From an uncultured Lachnospiraceae bacterium (GTDB lineage: Bacteria; Bacillota; Clostridia; Lachnospirales; Lachnospiraceae), in NCBI GenBank assembly GCA_902781455.1, contig CACZJF010000014.1:1-53472 (forward strand): a stretch of DNA of 53,472 nucleotides, in the 5' to 3' direction. Both the position numbers and the translations under genes were made by a program. Below are positions 34,977 to 47,063 of the stretch, one piece after another. Below the pieces are notes generated by a model, which searched no databases, was not told where the DNA came from, and saw only the letters and a program-made list of their open reading frames with translations. Numbering within the stretch: position 1 is the first letter of the stretch; every line of letters begins with the position of its first letter.

Positions 34977-36270
34977 GAAGAACGGAACAGGTTCTGCGAG
35001 ACAGTTGACCGTGCGGCACCGCGGCCGGCTTGCGCAGATCGGAATCTATTTTGGCAAGTTTATCCGGATGTTTGTGTACCAGAGCGACTGGAAGGTGCTG
35101 CCGATGGCCGCGCTCATAGCGGGCCTTGTCGGATTCGCCCTGGGCAGCGGCTTCGGAAAAACCATGGAAGGGACCCTCACAGGCGCATTTGCCATCGTAT
35201 GTGTGTGCATCTGGAACGGATCCTTCAACTCCATCCAGGTTGTCTGCCGTGAGAGAAATGTGATCAAGCGGGAGCATCGCTCCGGCATGCATATTTCTTC
35301 CTATATTCTGGCGCATATGATGTACCAGCTGCTTCTGTGCATCCTGCAGACGATCGTGACCCTGATCGTCCTGTACCTGGTAGGAATGAGATTTTCGGGC
35401 AAGGGGATGTTTACGCCCTGGATGATCGTGGACGCGGGGATCACCATGCTGCTTGTCACCTATGCGTCTGACATGCTGTCTCTGTGGATCTCCACCCTGG
35501 TTCATACGACGACAACGGCCATGACAATCATGCCCTTTGTGCTGATCTTCCAGCTGATCTTTTCCGGCGGGCTGTTCTCGCTTCCGAAGGTGGTGGATCC
35601 CATCATCATGCTGACGATCTCCAGCCCCGGCCTGAAGGCCATGGCGTCCCAGACGAAGATCAATGACCTGCCGTACTCGGCGGTCAATGGCATGATCAAG
35701 ATGGTGGACAGTGTCGAGATCGGCGGCAGGGTGACGGTTGGCCAGGTTCTCGACATCATGCAGGATACGGAGAATCAGACGGTTGTGGAGCTTCGCGCTG
35801 TTCCGATCGGCAACAAAGAGACGCTCCGGCAGCTTTGCGAACACCTTCTGGAGAAAGACCATTACCAGGATCTGCGCAGTGAGACGCTGACCGGGGATGT
35901 GACGGTGGAAGACGCCATACGGGCACTGATGGATCTGGAGGAGATGGATGAGATTCTCGATACCGAGATCGGAGGGATTACGACACTGGGAGAGGCTGTC
36001 GATGCGCTTGCGGCCAGTGACAGCATACAGGATCTGCGTGACGAGGGAATCGTTGTCCATATGACAGTGGGAGACGCGATCGATATGATCGGACGGGAAG
36101 AGACCATGGCACGGATCAGCGAGACGGCTTCCGAGGCGATGTACAAACCGGACTACGCGTATACCAGTGAGAACATACTGGGGAACTGGCTCCACATTCT
36201 GATCTTCGTCATTGTGTTCGCGCTTGCGTCCATCATTACGCTGGAATTCATTGACAAGGACAAGCGGTAA
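34969..36270 (+). CDS. ABC-2 type permease with helical-repeat insertion
   Basis: A 433-residue permease; GGAGGTGCAGC precedes ATG 34969, which overlaps the ATPase gene by 8 nt. Membrane helices occupy ~45-245 (VLPMAALIAGLVGFALG, SFNSIQVVCRERNVIKREH, MTIMPFVLIFQLIFSGGLF) and one more is at the C-terminus (WLHILIFVIVFALASIITL). Between them, residues ~250-400 form a soluble insertion of about five related ~26-residue units such as VTVEDAIRALMDLEEMDEIL and MTVGDAIDMIGREETMA. The substrate is unknown. Confidence 0.85.
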   Translation: MAEKNGTGSARQLTVRHRGRLAQIGIYFGKFIRMFVYQSDWKVLPMAALIAGLVGFALGSGFGKTMEGTLTGAFAIVCVCIWNGSFNSIQVVCRERNVIKREHRSGMHISSYILAHMMYQLLLCILQTIVTLIVLYLVGMRFSGKGMFTPWMIVDAGITMLLVTYASDMLSLWISTLVHTTTTAMTIMPFVLIFQLIFSGGLFSLPKVVDPIIMLTISSPGLKAMASQTKINDLPYSAVNGMIKMVDSVEIGGRVTVGQVLDIMQDTENQTVVELRAVPIGNKETLRQLCEHLLEKDHYQDLRSETLTGDVTVEDAIRALMDLEEMDEILDTEIGGITTLGEAVDALAASDSIQDLRDEGIVVHMTVGDAIDMIGREETMARISETASEAMYKPDYAYTSENILGNWLHILIFVIVFALASIITLEFIDKDKR

Positions 36271-36345
36271 GCAGGCAATTCCAGTCACAGGATTGTCCCT
36301 GTATGCCTGACAGAGAATTCCACAAATCACGGTTGACTGAAAGAA

Positions 36346-36382
36346 AACGGCCGCTCCGGATCAGTTCCGGAGCGGCTGTTGC
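36346..36382. terminator. Bidirectional terminator between permease and aquaporin genes
   Basis: GCCGCTCCGGA (36350-36360) and TCCGGAGCGGC (36366-36376) form a perfect 11-bp stem. On the minus strand it is followed by GTTTTCTTTC, so it serves the aquaporin gene best; on the plus strand the T-run is poor. Confidence 0.8.
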
Positions 36383-36441
36383 AATACTCTGTTCGCGGCT
36401 GCTGCCGCGGGTCATACCAGCGACGAAGCCGTTACGCTCCA

Positions 36442-37110
36442 TTACTCCTCAGCACCGCCAAGGACCTTCCAGAGCAGGGCAGCGATGATTCCGCCGATCA
36501 GCGGGCCAACGATGAATACCCATACGACCTTCAGGGCGTCTCCTCCGAGAAGAAGCGCAGGTCCGAAGGAACGGGCAGGGTTGACGCTGGTTCCGGTGAA
36601 GAAGATTCCAAGAAGATGTACCAGAGTCAGCGATCCGCCGATGACCAGTCCTGCGACATGGCTGTTCTCGATCTTGGAAGTGGCACCGAGCACTGCAAGC
36701 ACGAAGATGCAGGTAAGAATGATCTCAATGACGAGTGACTTCATGACATTGCCGTCATACAGTCCGTTGCAGCCAAGACCGAGCTCTGTTCCGATCATGA
36801 AACGAAGAACAGCAGCGCCGGCGATCGCGCCGAGGAACTGCGCGGCAACATAGCCGATAAAATCAGTGACGTCCATGCCGCCGTTCAGAAGAACGCCGAT
36901 GGAGACCGCCGGATTGATGTGGCAGCCGGAAATGTTGCCGATGGAATATGCCATCGCGACGATGACCAGACCAAATGCAAGCGCGGTCAGGATATAGGAC
37001 GCGTTTGCCTCAGCCGTGCAGCCTGTCACAGCGGCGACGCCGCACGCGACAAAGACAAGTACAAATGTTCCGATAAATTCCGCAAGATACTTACGAACCC
37101 CTTCTGCCAT
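36442..37110 (-). CDS. Aquaporin (AqpZ-type water channel)
   Basis: A 222-residue MIP channel. On the minus strand GAGGGAGGTAGTAATT precedes ATG 37110; an upstream extension to 37464 crosses the divergent gene and is rejected. Both NPA boxes are present: CHINPAVSIG and TSVNPARSFGP. Selectivity-filter positions look like water-type AqpZ: Phe in TALAFGLV, His in LVHLLGIF, Thr before SVNPARS, and Arg. It should pass water rather than glycerol. Confidence 0.92.
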   Translation of the reverse strand: MAEGVRKYLAEFIGTFVLVFVACGVAAVTGCTAEANASYILTALAFGLVIVAMAYSIGNISGCHINPAVSIGVLLNGGMDVTDFIGYVAAQFLGAIAGAAVLRFMIGTELGLGCNGLYDGNVMKSLVIEIILTCIFVLAVLGATSKIENSHVAGLVIGGSLTLVHLLGIFFTGTSVNPARSFGPALLLGGDALKVVWVFIVGPLIGGIIAALLWKVLGGAEE

Positions 37111-37270
37111 AATTACTACCTCCCTCTCAGCAGAACAAAATATGATAGAATCTGTCCGGACGCTGTATGATAACTGCGTAAGGACAGTTTTTATTTTACA
37201 CGGATCGGAGCATAATTGAAATAGGAAGATGGCAAATTGCAGGAATGGAGAAAAGAGAAGGGTGAAACAG

Positions 37271-37882
37271 ATGCCTCTTGCAGATACGAAACCAAAAACC
37301 CTGGACGCAGAAAAATGCTCGTTGCGCGCGAAAGCCGCGGCACGCCGGAGAGAATGCCCGGAATCGGAGATTGCCAGGCTGAGTGCGCAGATTACGGCGC
37401 GGATAATCGGGCTGGAACAGTACACGAGGGCAGAGGTGGTTTTTGCGTACATGGCTCTGCCCAAAGAGGTGCAGACGCGGGAGCTGATCCTGCGGTGCCT
37501 GGAAGACGGAAAGCGCGTAGGCGTGCCGAAGGTACAGACCGAAGGGGCGGCAGGGGAGATGCATTTTTATGAGATCAGGGACTTTGATCATCTGCTGCCG
37601 GGACCGATGCATCTGATGGAGCCTGATCCGGCGTACTGTGCATGTCTGGACCAGGAAGAGGAAGCGCTCGTCATCCTGCCCGGTGTGGCTTATGACCGCG
37701 CGCTTCACCGGCTCGGATACGGCGGGGGATTCTATGACAGATACCTTCAGGCACACGAAAAGCACCCCACCGCAGCCGTCGCTTTTGACTTTCAGGTCTT
37801 TGATGAGGTGCCTTTTGTAAATACTGATATCCGTCCGCAGATTCTGGTTACACCTCAGTGTATCCTTCAGCGGCCCAGATAG
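37271..37882 (+). CDS. 5-formyltetrahydrofolate cyclo-ligase
   Basis: A 203-residue protein. I take ATG 37271, 6 nt after AAGGGTG; ATG 37229 has its purine stretch too close. LRAKAAARRRECPESE gives the N-terminal basic patch, VVFAYMALPKEVQT the folate-binding strand, and LVILPGVAYDRALHRLGYGGGFYDRYL (in parts) the ATP-binding GYGGGFYD loop. It converts 5-formyl-THF to methenyl-THF. Its last 16 nt overlap the end of the convergent amidohydrolase gene. Confidence 0.9.
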   Translation: MPLADTKPKTLDAEKCSLRAKAAARRRECPESEIARLSAQITARIIGLEQYTRAEVVFAYMALPKEVQTRELILRCLEDGKRVGVPKVQTEGAAGEMHFYEIRDFDHLLPGPMHLMEPDPAYCACLDQEEEALVILPGVAYDRALHRLGYGGGFYDRYLQAHEKHPTAAVAFDFQVFDEVPFVNTDIRPQILVTPQCILQRPR

Positions 37883-39246
37883 ATCCTGTCCTGACGGTTT
37901 GCTTCATATGCAAGCTTTTCTTCGTCGACTCTGGCAAGGCGGCCATGCTCGACGGTCACTTCACCGTTTACGATGGTGTAGTCTACGGCACCCTTCAGTC
38001 CGACTGTGCCGAGGCAGGATTTCGGATCAAACAGAGCGCCCACAAGTTCCAGACGATCCGAAGAAACGAGGAACAGGTCCGCGCACTTCCCTTCTTCCAG
38101 GCTTCCGATCTCATCCTCGCGGCCCAGCAGACGGGCGGATCCCATCGTTGCAATCTTCAGAATCTCGTAGCCCGAAGGTGCTTTGTCAGAAGAGTTCAGA
38201 CGGTGCAGCAGATACGCGACACGCAGCTCTTCAAGCAGGTTCGAGCCGTCATTGCTTGCGCTTCCGTCGACACCCAGTCCGACCGGAACACCCATCTGAA
38301 GCATCTCGGGAATCCGTGCGATGCCGGACGACAGCTTCATGTTCGAGATCGGGCAGTGGCAGACGCCGGTGCCGGTTTCGGCCAGGAGCTGCAGCTCCTC
38401 TGTATTGAAATGAATGCCATGTGCGTACCACACGTCGCTGCCGACCCAGCCGAGTTTTTCCATGTAGGCAAGCGGCCTCAGGCCGACCTTCTCAAGCGTG
38501 TAATTCTCCTCGTCTTTCGTCTCGCACAGATGTGTGTGCAGCCGGACGTGTTTGTCACGCGCCAGGATCGCGCTCTCGCGCAGAAGATCTTCTGAGACGG
38601 AGAACGGAGAGCAGGGCGCCAGGGCGATCCGCTTCATCGATCCGAACGACTTGTCCTCGTACTTTTCGATCAGGCGTACGGAATCCTTCATGATTTCGTC
38701 GACCGTCTGGACGACGCTGTCGGGCGGAAGCCCTCCGTCCTTTTTGGAACGGTCCATGCTTCCCCTGGAAAAATGCATGCGCACGCCGAGTTCCTGCGCG
38801 GCCTGCCACTGTGCGCCCAGAAGGTCGCCGCCCTGCGCGGGGAAGACATAGTGATGGTCGAAGACCGTTGTGCAGCCGTTCTTCATCAGCTCGCCCATCG
38901 CTGTCAGGCTCGCCAGATGTTCTGTCTCTTCGGTCAGGTTCTTCCAGACCTCATACAGCGCCACCAGCCAGTCAAAGAGTTCCAGGTTCTGCACTTCGGG
39001 AAGATTGCGGGAAAAGACCTGATAGAGATGGTGATGCGCGTTGATCAGGCCCGGGTAAGCAATCATGCCGGTCCCGTCGATGACACGGTCAAACTTCGTA
39101 TCCTTCAGCGCCGGATCCTCTTCCAGGTTCGCACCGATCTTCCTGATGATCCCATCCACACACAGAAGATCAACATGCTGCGGCATGGAATCTTCTTTAT
39201 CGCAGGTTACAATTGCATCAATGTTCCTGATCAGAAGTGTACTCAT
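37867..39246 (-). CDS. Amidohydrolase, probable 8-oxoguanine deaminase
   Basis: A 459-residue metal-dependent hydrolase. AAGGAGGGAACCGT precedes ATG 39246 on the minus strand. Metal ligands: GLINAHHHLYQVFSRNLP, HTHLCETKDEE, YAHGIHF and GVDGSASNDGSN. The overall pattern, with FDHHYVFPAQ and HFSRGSMDRS, fits the 8-oxoguanine deaminase / AtzB branch of guanine-deaminase-like enzymes. It would clear oxidised purine bases. The assignment to 8-oxoguanine is inference from the branch motifs. Confidence 0.85.
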   Translation of the reverse strand: MSTLLIRNIDAIVTCDKEDSMPQHVDLLCVDGIIRKIGANLEEDPALKDTKFDRVIDGTGMIAYPGLINAHHHLYQVFSRNLPEVQNLELFDWLVALYEVWKNLTEETEHLASLTAMGELMKNGCTTVFDHHYVFPAQGGDLLGAQWQAAQELGVRMHFSRGSMDRSKKDGGLPPDSVVQTVDEIMKDSVRLIEKYEDKSFGSMKRIALAPCSPFSVSEDLLRESAILARDKHVRLHTHLCETKDEENYTLEKVGLRPLAYMEKLGWVGSDVWYAHGIHFNTEELQLLAETGTGVCHCPISNMKLSSGIARIPEMLQMGVPVGLGVDGSASNDGSNLLEELRVAYLLHRLNSSDKAPSGYEILKIATMGSARLLGREDEIGSLEEGKCADLFLVSSDRLELVGALFDPKSCLGTVGLKGAVDYTIVNGEVTVEHGRLARVDEEKLAYEANRQDRIYLGR

Positions 39247-39329
39247 ACGGTTCCCTCCTTTTGGCATGATGTGTCAGCGGGATGGATGCCATCTTTCAGG
39301 GCTTAAGGCTGTATTCAGTCCGGACTGCT

Positions 39330-40241
39330 TTATTCCTCTGCAAGATACTTCTCCATCGCCTGTTTCCAGAAGTTGTCGAATGCATTCCTCTCACGGCGTC
39401 TGCGGTCATCATCGTCCCCATCCTGACGGATCTTGATGAGGCCTTCTTCAAACGCGTTGGTATACGCATCAAGCACACGCTGGAAGATCTGGTCATCGCC
39501 GAACGGCGCGTCGCCGCAGTCCGTCAGCGTCTTGCAGGCAAGCGCCGTCATGCGCGCGCACATCTGCCGGTCTTCCTGCTGTTCGTAAACCGCTGCTTCT
39601 GTCGCGTACACGGCAGCAAGTCCACGGTAGAGTTCCTTCACTGAATCGTCCAGGCTGCCGCAGGCAGCAATCTTCTCGCGGTACAGCGCGACGCTGCGTT
39701 GGCACATCTCAAGCGCCATCTCTTCCCGGCCTTCGGAACGGCTGCAGGCAAAGCCAAGATCCGCGTACAGTTTCTCCAGCGTGCCGAAATTCTGTTCACG
39801 GCCTTCCAGCGCCTCCAGCGCCAGCGTAAAGTGATGCACAGCCTTTTCGTAATCTTCATCCCACAGAGCATGGTTTCCGCAGGCTGTCTGCGCGTATGCG
39901 ATCATCAGCTTCGAGCCATTCTCCTCGGCAGCTGTCACATCCTTTTCCAGCTGATTTGCACTGCGTATGTAAGCATGCCTGGAGAATGCAAGACTGTAGG
40001 CTCCGTCTGTCACACGTCCGAGAATATTCACGGCGCGGCTGAGGATATTGAAATACGCATCTTCGTCCGCATCGATTCCGATCAGATTCCGGGCTTCATT
40101 TATCGTCAGGCTGTTGATTCCCGGAATATCAAGAATCTCCTGCAGCGCGTCATCTTTCTTTGTTATGATGTCCCTCACGTCCGACGGCTTCCCCTTCGAA
40201 GGAGACAGGACGAGACGGTAACATCTGTAATGCTGTGCCAT
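39330..40241 (-). CDS. TPR-like helical protein of unknown function
   Basis: A 303-residue helical protein. AAAAGGAGTTGAACCACC precedes ATG 40241 on the minus strand. The segments YAQTACGNHALWDEDYEKAV, HFTLALEALEGREQNF and LYADLGFACSRSEGREEMAL look like tetratricopeptide repeats (residues ~115-180). Conserved N- and C-terminal parts have no family I know. It lies 84 nt upstream of the amidohydrolase in the same direction. Confidence 0.7.
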   Translation of the reverse strand: MAQHYRCYRLVLSPSKGKPSDVRDIITKKDDALQEILDIPGINSLTINEARNLIGIDADEDAYFNILSRAVNILGRVTDGAYSLAFSRHAYIRSANQLEKDVTAAEENGSKLMIAYAQTACGNHALWDEDYEKAVHHFTLALEALEGREQNFGTLEKLYADLGFACSRSEGREEMALEMCQRSVALYREKIAACGSLDDSVKELYRGLAAVYATEAAVYEQQEDRQMCARMTALACKTLTDCGDAPFGDDQIFQRVLDAYTNAFEEGLIKIRQDGDDDDRRRRERNAFDNFWKQAMEKYLAEE

Positions 40242-40313
40242 GGTGGTTCAACTCCTTTTCTAAACACTGCCTGAAAGGTTTCTGCATTCGTGCCGAATGC
40301 ATCGTCAGAGACT

Positions 40314-40341
40314 ATTATAAACTACTTTCGGACTGTCTGCA
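40314..40341 (-). promoter_or_regulatory. Possible promoter of the TPR-like gene
   Basis: Minus strand: TGCAGA (40341-40336), 16-nt spacer, TATAAT (40319-40314). Downstream in the leader a perfect 7-bp hairpin GCATTCG-TGC-CGAATGC lies at 40284-40300. Confidence 0.4.
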
Positions 40342-40357
40342 TCGATAAAAATGCACG

Positions 40358-40855
40358 TTAAGACCTTGTATTTGCCCAGAAAGCGCTCATGCTCCGGCCA
40401 GGCTGCCCGGTGACGTCCTCTGACAGGTATCCGCCCAGACCGCAGGCGGCGGGATCCCAGGAGCGCGCCTGCTGCTCACTGCCAAATTCCACCTCCGCGT
40501 ACATGAACGCTGTAGGCAGGCCCTCGTCCACGAGGTTCACTTCCAGTTCCAGACCTTCCGGAAGCTGATAGATCCGCCGCTCCTTGCGAACCAGCGGCTG
40601 CCCGATCAGGTCTGACAGGCGCTCAAAATCCTCTTTGCTCACCTCAATCTCAATCTCCTTGCGCACCAGAAGCCCTTCCGACTTAAAGCAGAGCACATAC
40701 TTTGTATCAGTACCGCGCCGCTCCAGCCGGATCCGCACGATCGGTGCCTGGGTGTGCAGGTATCCCTGCTCCTGGTACTCTGTACAAAGAAGCGGGAGCG
40801 CTTCCGCATCCAACACCGGCCAGCCGTCAACCATCCATTTTCTTTCAATCTCCAT
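40358..40855 (-). CDS. CYTH-domain protein
   Basis: A 165-residue protein with the defining ExExK start MEIERKWMVDG. Later strands (VRIRLERRGTDTKYVLCFKS, LVRKEIEIEVSKEDFERL, LELEVNLVDEGLPTAFMYAEVEF in parts) carry the paired acidic and basic residues of the triphosphate tunnel. Likely an inorganic triphosphatase or a class IV adenylate-cyclase-like enzyme. It stands alone between the TPR gene and the carB repeat region. Confidence 0.87.
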   Translation of the reverse strand: MEIERKWMVDGWPVLDAEALPLLCTEYQEQGYLHTQAPIVRIRLERRGTDTKYVLCFKSEGLLVRKEIEIEVSKEDFERLSDLIGQPLVRKERRIYQLPEGLELEVNLVDEGLPTAFMYAEVEFGSEQQARSWDPAACGLGGYLSEDVTGQPGRSMSAFWANTRS

Positions 40856-40982
40856 CCTCTGTGGTCCTTTCCTGATTTACATGGAACTTTGCAAAAAAAG
40901 AGTTCGATTCCCTGAAAAACCTTTATTGTGGACAGTTTACCACGAAGTATGTAGAATGGTTCGGGAAAATGAAACAAAATTG

Positions 40983-41240
40983 TTACCATTCACGGCCGAT
41001 CTGCGTTTTTTCTGCCGGGACAGGCTTGCCTGGCCACGGCAGTACAAAACGCAGATCAGCCGCGAAGCGGGAACTTTCCCAGCAACCGTGAACGGAAGCT
41101 GCGCAGCAGCGGCAGACATGCGAAGCATGGATGGTTCACGGTCTGCGGGGGAAGGAGCCGTGAATGGTAATATCAGAACCCTGCAGCCGATCTACGTTTT
41201 TTCTGCCTGGCTGCGGAAGTACAAAACGCAGATCAGCCGC
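40983..41240. repeat. Structured palindromic repeat region upstream of carB
   Basis: A 413-nt non-coding gap holds this mosaic. An outer 13-bp inverted repeat (TTACCATTCACGG 40983-40995; CCGTGAATGGTAA 41158-41170) encloses a hairpin built on GATCTGCGTTTT / AAAACGCAGATC (40998-41009 / 41046-41057) and another on ACCGTGAAC / GTTCACGGT (41086-41094 / 41134-41142). A second copy of the first hairpin (41186-41240) follows, with one changed base in the stem. It could be a MITE-like element or a structured leader. Confidence 0.75.
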
Positions 41241-41269
41241 AGGGGCGCTGCAAGGGAAGGAAGGCGTGC

Positions 41270-44560
<3,291 letters not shown>

Positions 44561-44569
44561 TGGATAAAA

Positions 44570-44602
44570 CGCGGCCGGCAAGCAAGTTTGCCGGCCGTTT
44601 TT
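44570..44602 (+). terminator. Terminator of carB
   Basis: CGGCCGGCAA (44572-44581) pairs perfectly with TTGCCGGCCG (44588-44597), followed by TTTTT. Confidence 0.92.
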
Positions 44603-44636
44603 CCATCAGTTTCAGGAAGGGGCAGAATATATTAAA

Positions 44637-44664
44637 ACAAACCTCAAAAATCGTCCGGTGAGTA
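44637..44664 (+). repeat. Single copy of a motif shared with the 50.9-kb tandem repeat
   Basis: ACAAACCTCAAAAATC is identical over 16 nt to the core of the tandem repeat units near 50.89 kb and is followed by a similar GTGAG (ATGAG there). It lies in the 252-nt gap before the secreted vWA gene, which otherwise shows only the carB terminator and a GAGGAGG ribosome site. Confidence 0.5.
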
Positions 44665-44812
44665 AACTCCCCATCCTGATTTTGTGAGAATTCATGGGAT
44701 GCTGAATCGATACAAAAAAATAATAAAAGGATGTGACCTCCGCCTCACGGATCCCGTCCTTACAGACAGAAGGGAATAAACTGTCCAGATTTTTCAAGAG
44801 GAGGTAGCCATT

Positions 44813-46735
44813 ATGAGAAAAAGAAGAATGCTTTCCATCATTGCAGTATCGACCGCTGCGGCGGTGTGCTTCGGAAGCGCGTACGCGGCGGCAAAGGCCG
44901 GCCTTCAGGTCAGCATCGCGGAGACGGAAACGGAAGAAACCGAGACCGAGACGGAAGAAGCCGGACGTGGAACACCGGAATCCGAGACAAATGATTTCTC
45001 CATCATTGATTTTCTGACAGGAACCTCGGCAAAAAACGCGATGCCTGAAGAGGAGGCCTATGAGGACCTGGCTGTGTCTGACGGCATGCTCATGGCCGCT
45101 GCGGAAACCGGCAGCTATTATGCCGAGCCTGCGATGCCGAACTGGAATACCGAGCAGTATTCCACCGTGGACGAGACCGGGTTCCGCGACGTGAAGCTCT
45201 ATCCGCTGTCCACCTTCGGAATGGACGTGGACACGGCGTCCTACGCGCTCCTCAGACGCAACGCTCTGGATGATTCGCTTGGCTGGATGCCGAAGGATGC
45301 GGTCCGGATCGAGGAGATGATCAATTACTTCCATTACGATTACGATATGCCTGAGGACGGGGAGACGTTCGCGCTCAACGCGCAGATCGCCGACTGCCCG
45401 TGGAATGAGGATACCAGACTCCTGCTTGTCGGACTGCAGGCAAAGGATATTCCGCAGGATCAGATCAAGGACCAGAACCTGGTCTTTCTGGTAGATACAT
45501 CGGGAAGTATGTACGATGCCGACAAGCTGCCGCTCGCAGTCGAAGCGCTCAAGTACCTTCTGGGGGAGATGGACGAGCGTGACTCTGTCGCGATTGTGAC
45601 CTATGCGGGCAGCAGTGAGATCGCGCTCGAGCCGACGAAGTGCACGCAGGAAGGAAAGGAAGCCATCGTCAGGGCACTCGACGCGCTGACCGCGGACGGC
45701 GGCACCTATGGAGAAGCAGGCATCCGGACCGCGTATGATCTTGCCGCGCAGTCATTTGTGGAAGGAGGCAACAATCGCGTGCTGCTTCTGACGGACGGTG
45801 ACTTTAATCTCGGGCAGACAGATGATTCCGAGCTGGTCGACCTGGTACAGGAGAAAGCACAGGGCCAGATATTCCTTTCCATTCTCGGATTCGGAACCGG
45901 CAACTACAACGACGCGCTTGCGGAGCAGCTTGCGGACAAGGGAAACGGGAACTACAGCTACATTGACAGTGACATGGAAGCCCGCCGTGTGATGGGCGCC
46001 GCGCTGAAGGGAACGCTCAACACCGTAGCCAAGGACGCGAAGGTGCAGGTTGACTTCAATCCGGCGTACATCAAGGGATACCGCCTGATCGGATACGAGA
46101 ACCGCATGATGAACGCGGAAGACTTCGAAGACGATAAGAAAGACGGCGGAGAGGTCGGCGCCGGCCAGCAGGTCACGGTACTGTATGAGCTGGTCACCGC
46201 TGACAGTGACATGGAGATTCCTACGGCGCACAGCAGATACACACAGGAAGAGGAAACATCGGCATATGCTTCGACAGAAGCAGAGCAGGCGGCAGACGCC
46301 GGAGAGACTGCAGGCTGGACCACGCTTGCGATCGCCGGAAGTGAGACAGAGCCGGAATCCGGGACGGAGCCTATGATTCAGCACACCATTCCCGAGGGAG
46401 AAGAATTCCTCACAGTCAGCATCCGCTATAAGGATCCGGAAGGAGAGAAGAGCATGCTGAAGGAATTCCCCGTCACCGCGGACAATGAGTACATCGCGCT
46501 GCCGGACAATCTGTCCTGGGCCGCCGGAGTCGCGCAGGTCGGCATGCTGCTGCGTGAGAGCGAGTATGCAGGAAGCAGCACCTATGATGAGGTGCATGGC
46601 CGCCTGGAGAACCAGACACAGGGGGATGAATTCCGTGAAGAGTTCGTCTACCTCATCAACCGGTTCAAAGGTGCGCATCTGGAAGACACCAGCGATTATG
46701 GCGGAGCATATGTGGAAGACGGCATAGACTGGTAA
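44813..46735 (+). CDS. Secreted vWA-domain protein with DUF3520 (YfbK-like)
   Basis: A 640-residue protein; AAGAGGAGGTAGCCATT precedes ATG 44813. Signal peptide RMLSIIAVSTAAAVCFGSAYA, then an acidic Glu-Thr repeat (ETETEETETETEE). Residues ~125-190 carry the vWF N-terminal domain (YPLSTFGMDVDTASYALLRR), ~220-400 the vWA fold with MIDAS FLVDTSGSMYD, GGTYGEAGIR and LLTDGDF. The C-terminal part matches DUF3520. There is no sortase motif or membrane anchor. Function unknown; the family is widespread as a cell-surface or secreted protein. Confidence 0.9.
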   Translation: MRKRRMLSIIAVSTAAAVCFGSAYAAAKAGLQVSIAETETEETETETEEAGRGTPESETNDFSIIDFLTGTSAKNAMPEEEAYEDLAVSDGMLMAAAETGSYYAEPAMPNWNTEQYSTVDETGFRDVKLYPLSTFGMDVDTASYALLRRNALDDSLGWMPKDAVRIEEMINYFHYDYDMPEDGETFALNAQIADCPWNEDTRLLLVGLQAKDIPQDQIKDQNLVFLVDTSGSMYDADKLPLAVEALKYLLGEMDERDSVAIVTYAGSSEIALEPTKCTQEGKEAIVRALDALTADGGTYGEAGIRTAYDLAAQSFVEGGNNRVLLLTDGDFNLGQTDDSELVDLVQEKAQGQIFLSILGFGTGNYNDALAEQLADKGNGNYSYIDSDMEARRVMGAALKGTLNTVAKDAKVQVDFNPAYIKGYRLIGYENRMMNAEDFEDDKKDGGEVGAGQQVTVLYELVTADSDMEIPTAHSRYTQEEETSAYASTEAEQAADAGETAGWTTLAIAGSETEPESGTEPMIQHTIPEGEEFLTVSIRYKDPEGEKSMLKEFPVTADNEYIALPDNLSWAAGVAQVGMLLRESEYAGSSTYDEVHGRLENQTQGDEFREEFVYLINRFKGAHLEDTSDYGGAYVEDGIDW

Positions 46736-47063
46736 ACCGCAGCCAGCCAGGCAGCGCTGTATCAGCACCCTGCCGCCGGCAGGACCGGGCAAGTCAGGCC
46801 GGTCTTGCTGGAAAAGTCAGACTGGACAAAAGAAAGGGAAGAGCAGCGAATTTTTCAAGGCCGGAGACACACGCGTCTCCGGTCTGTTTCATGCATGACT
46901 GTCCTGAATAAGCAGATTGTTATATGAATTATTTCATAATCATGGCCTCGCTCCTGCATTTTTATGCAATATTTTCCGAATAAAGGTAGCAATTGTGAGA
47001 AAAATGTGTCACCATAGAAGGTAATCGTACCGGTGTGTCAGCATCAGGAATTGGAGAATCGGA
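46736..47063. other. Intergenic region with a terminator, no gene
   Basis: The stretch holds a GC-rich dyad (about 46778-46810) and the terminator listed separately. The rest is AT-rich DNA before the FIST-GGDEF gene, with a possible TTGTGA at about 46993 but no convincing -10. I see no gene. Confidence 0.6.
46861..46889 (+). terminator. Terminator of the secreted vWA gene
   Basis: CCGGAGAC (46861-46868), 6-nt loop, GTCTCCGG (46875-46882), then TCTGTTT. Confidence 0.8.

Noticed and set aside
34900-36330. A 476-codon antisense frame over the ABC permease (and similar ones at 13622-14569, 20829-21821, 45752-46792 and 47316-48857)
   Set aside because: All shadow well-supported genes and encode His/Arg-rich sequence with no motif.
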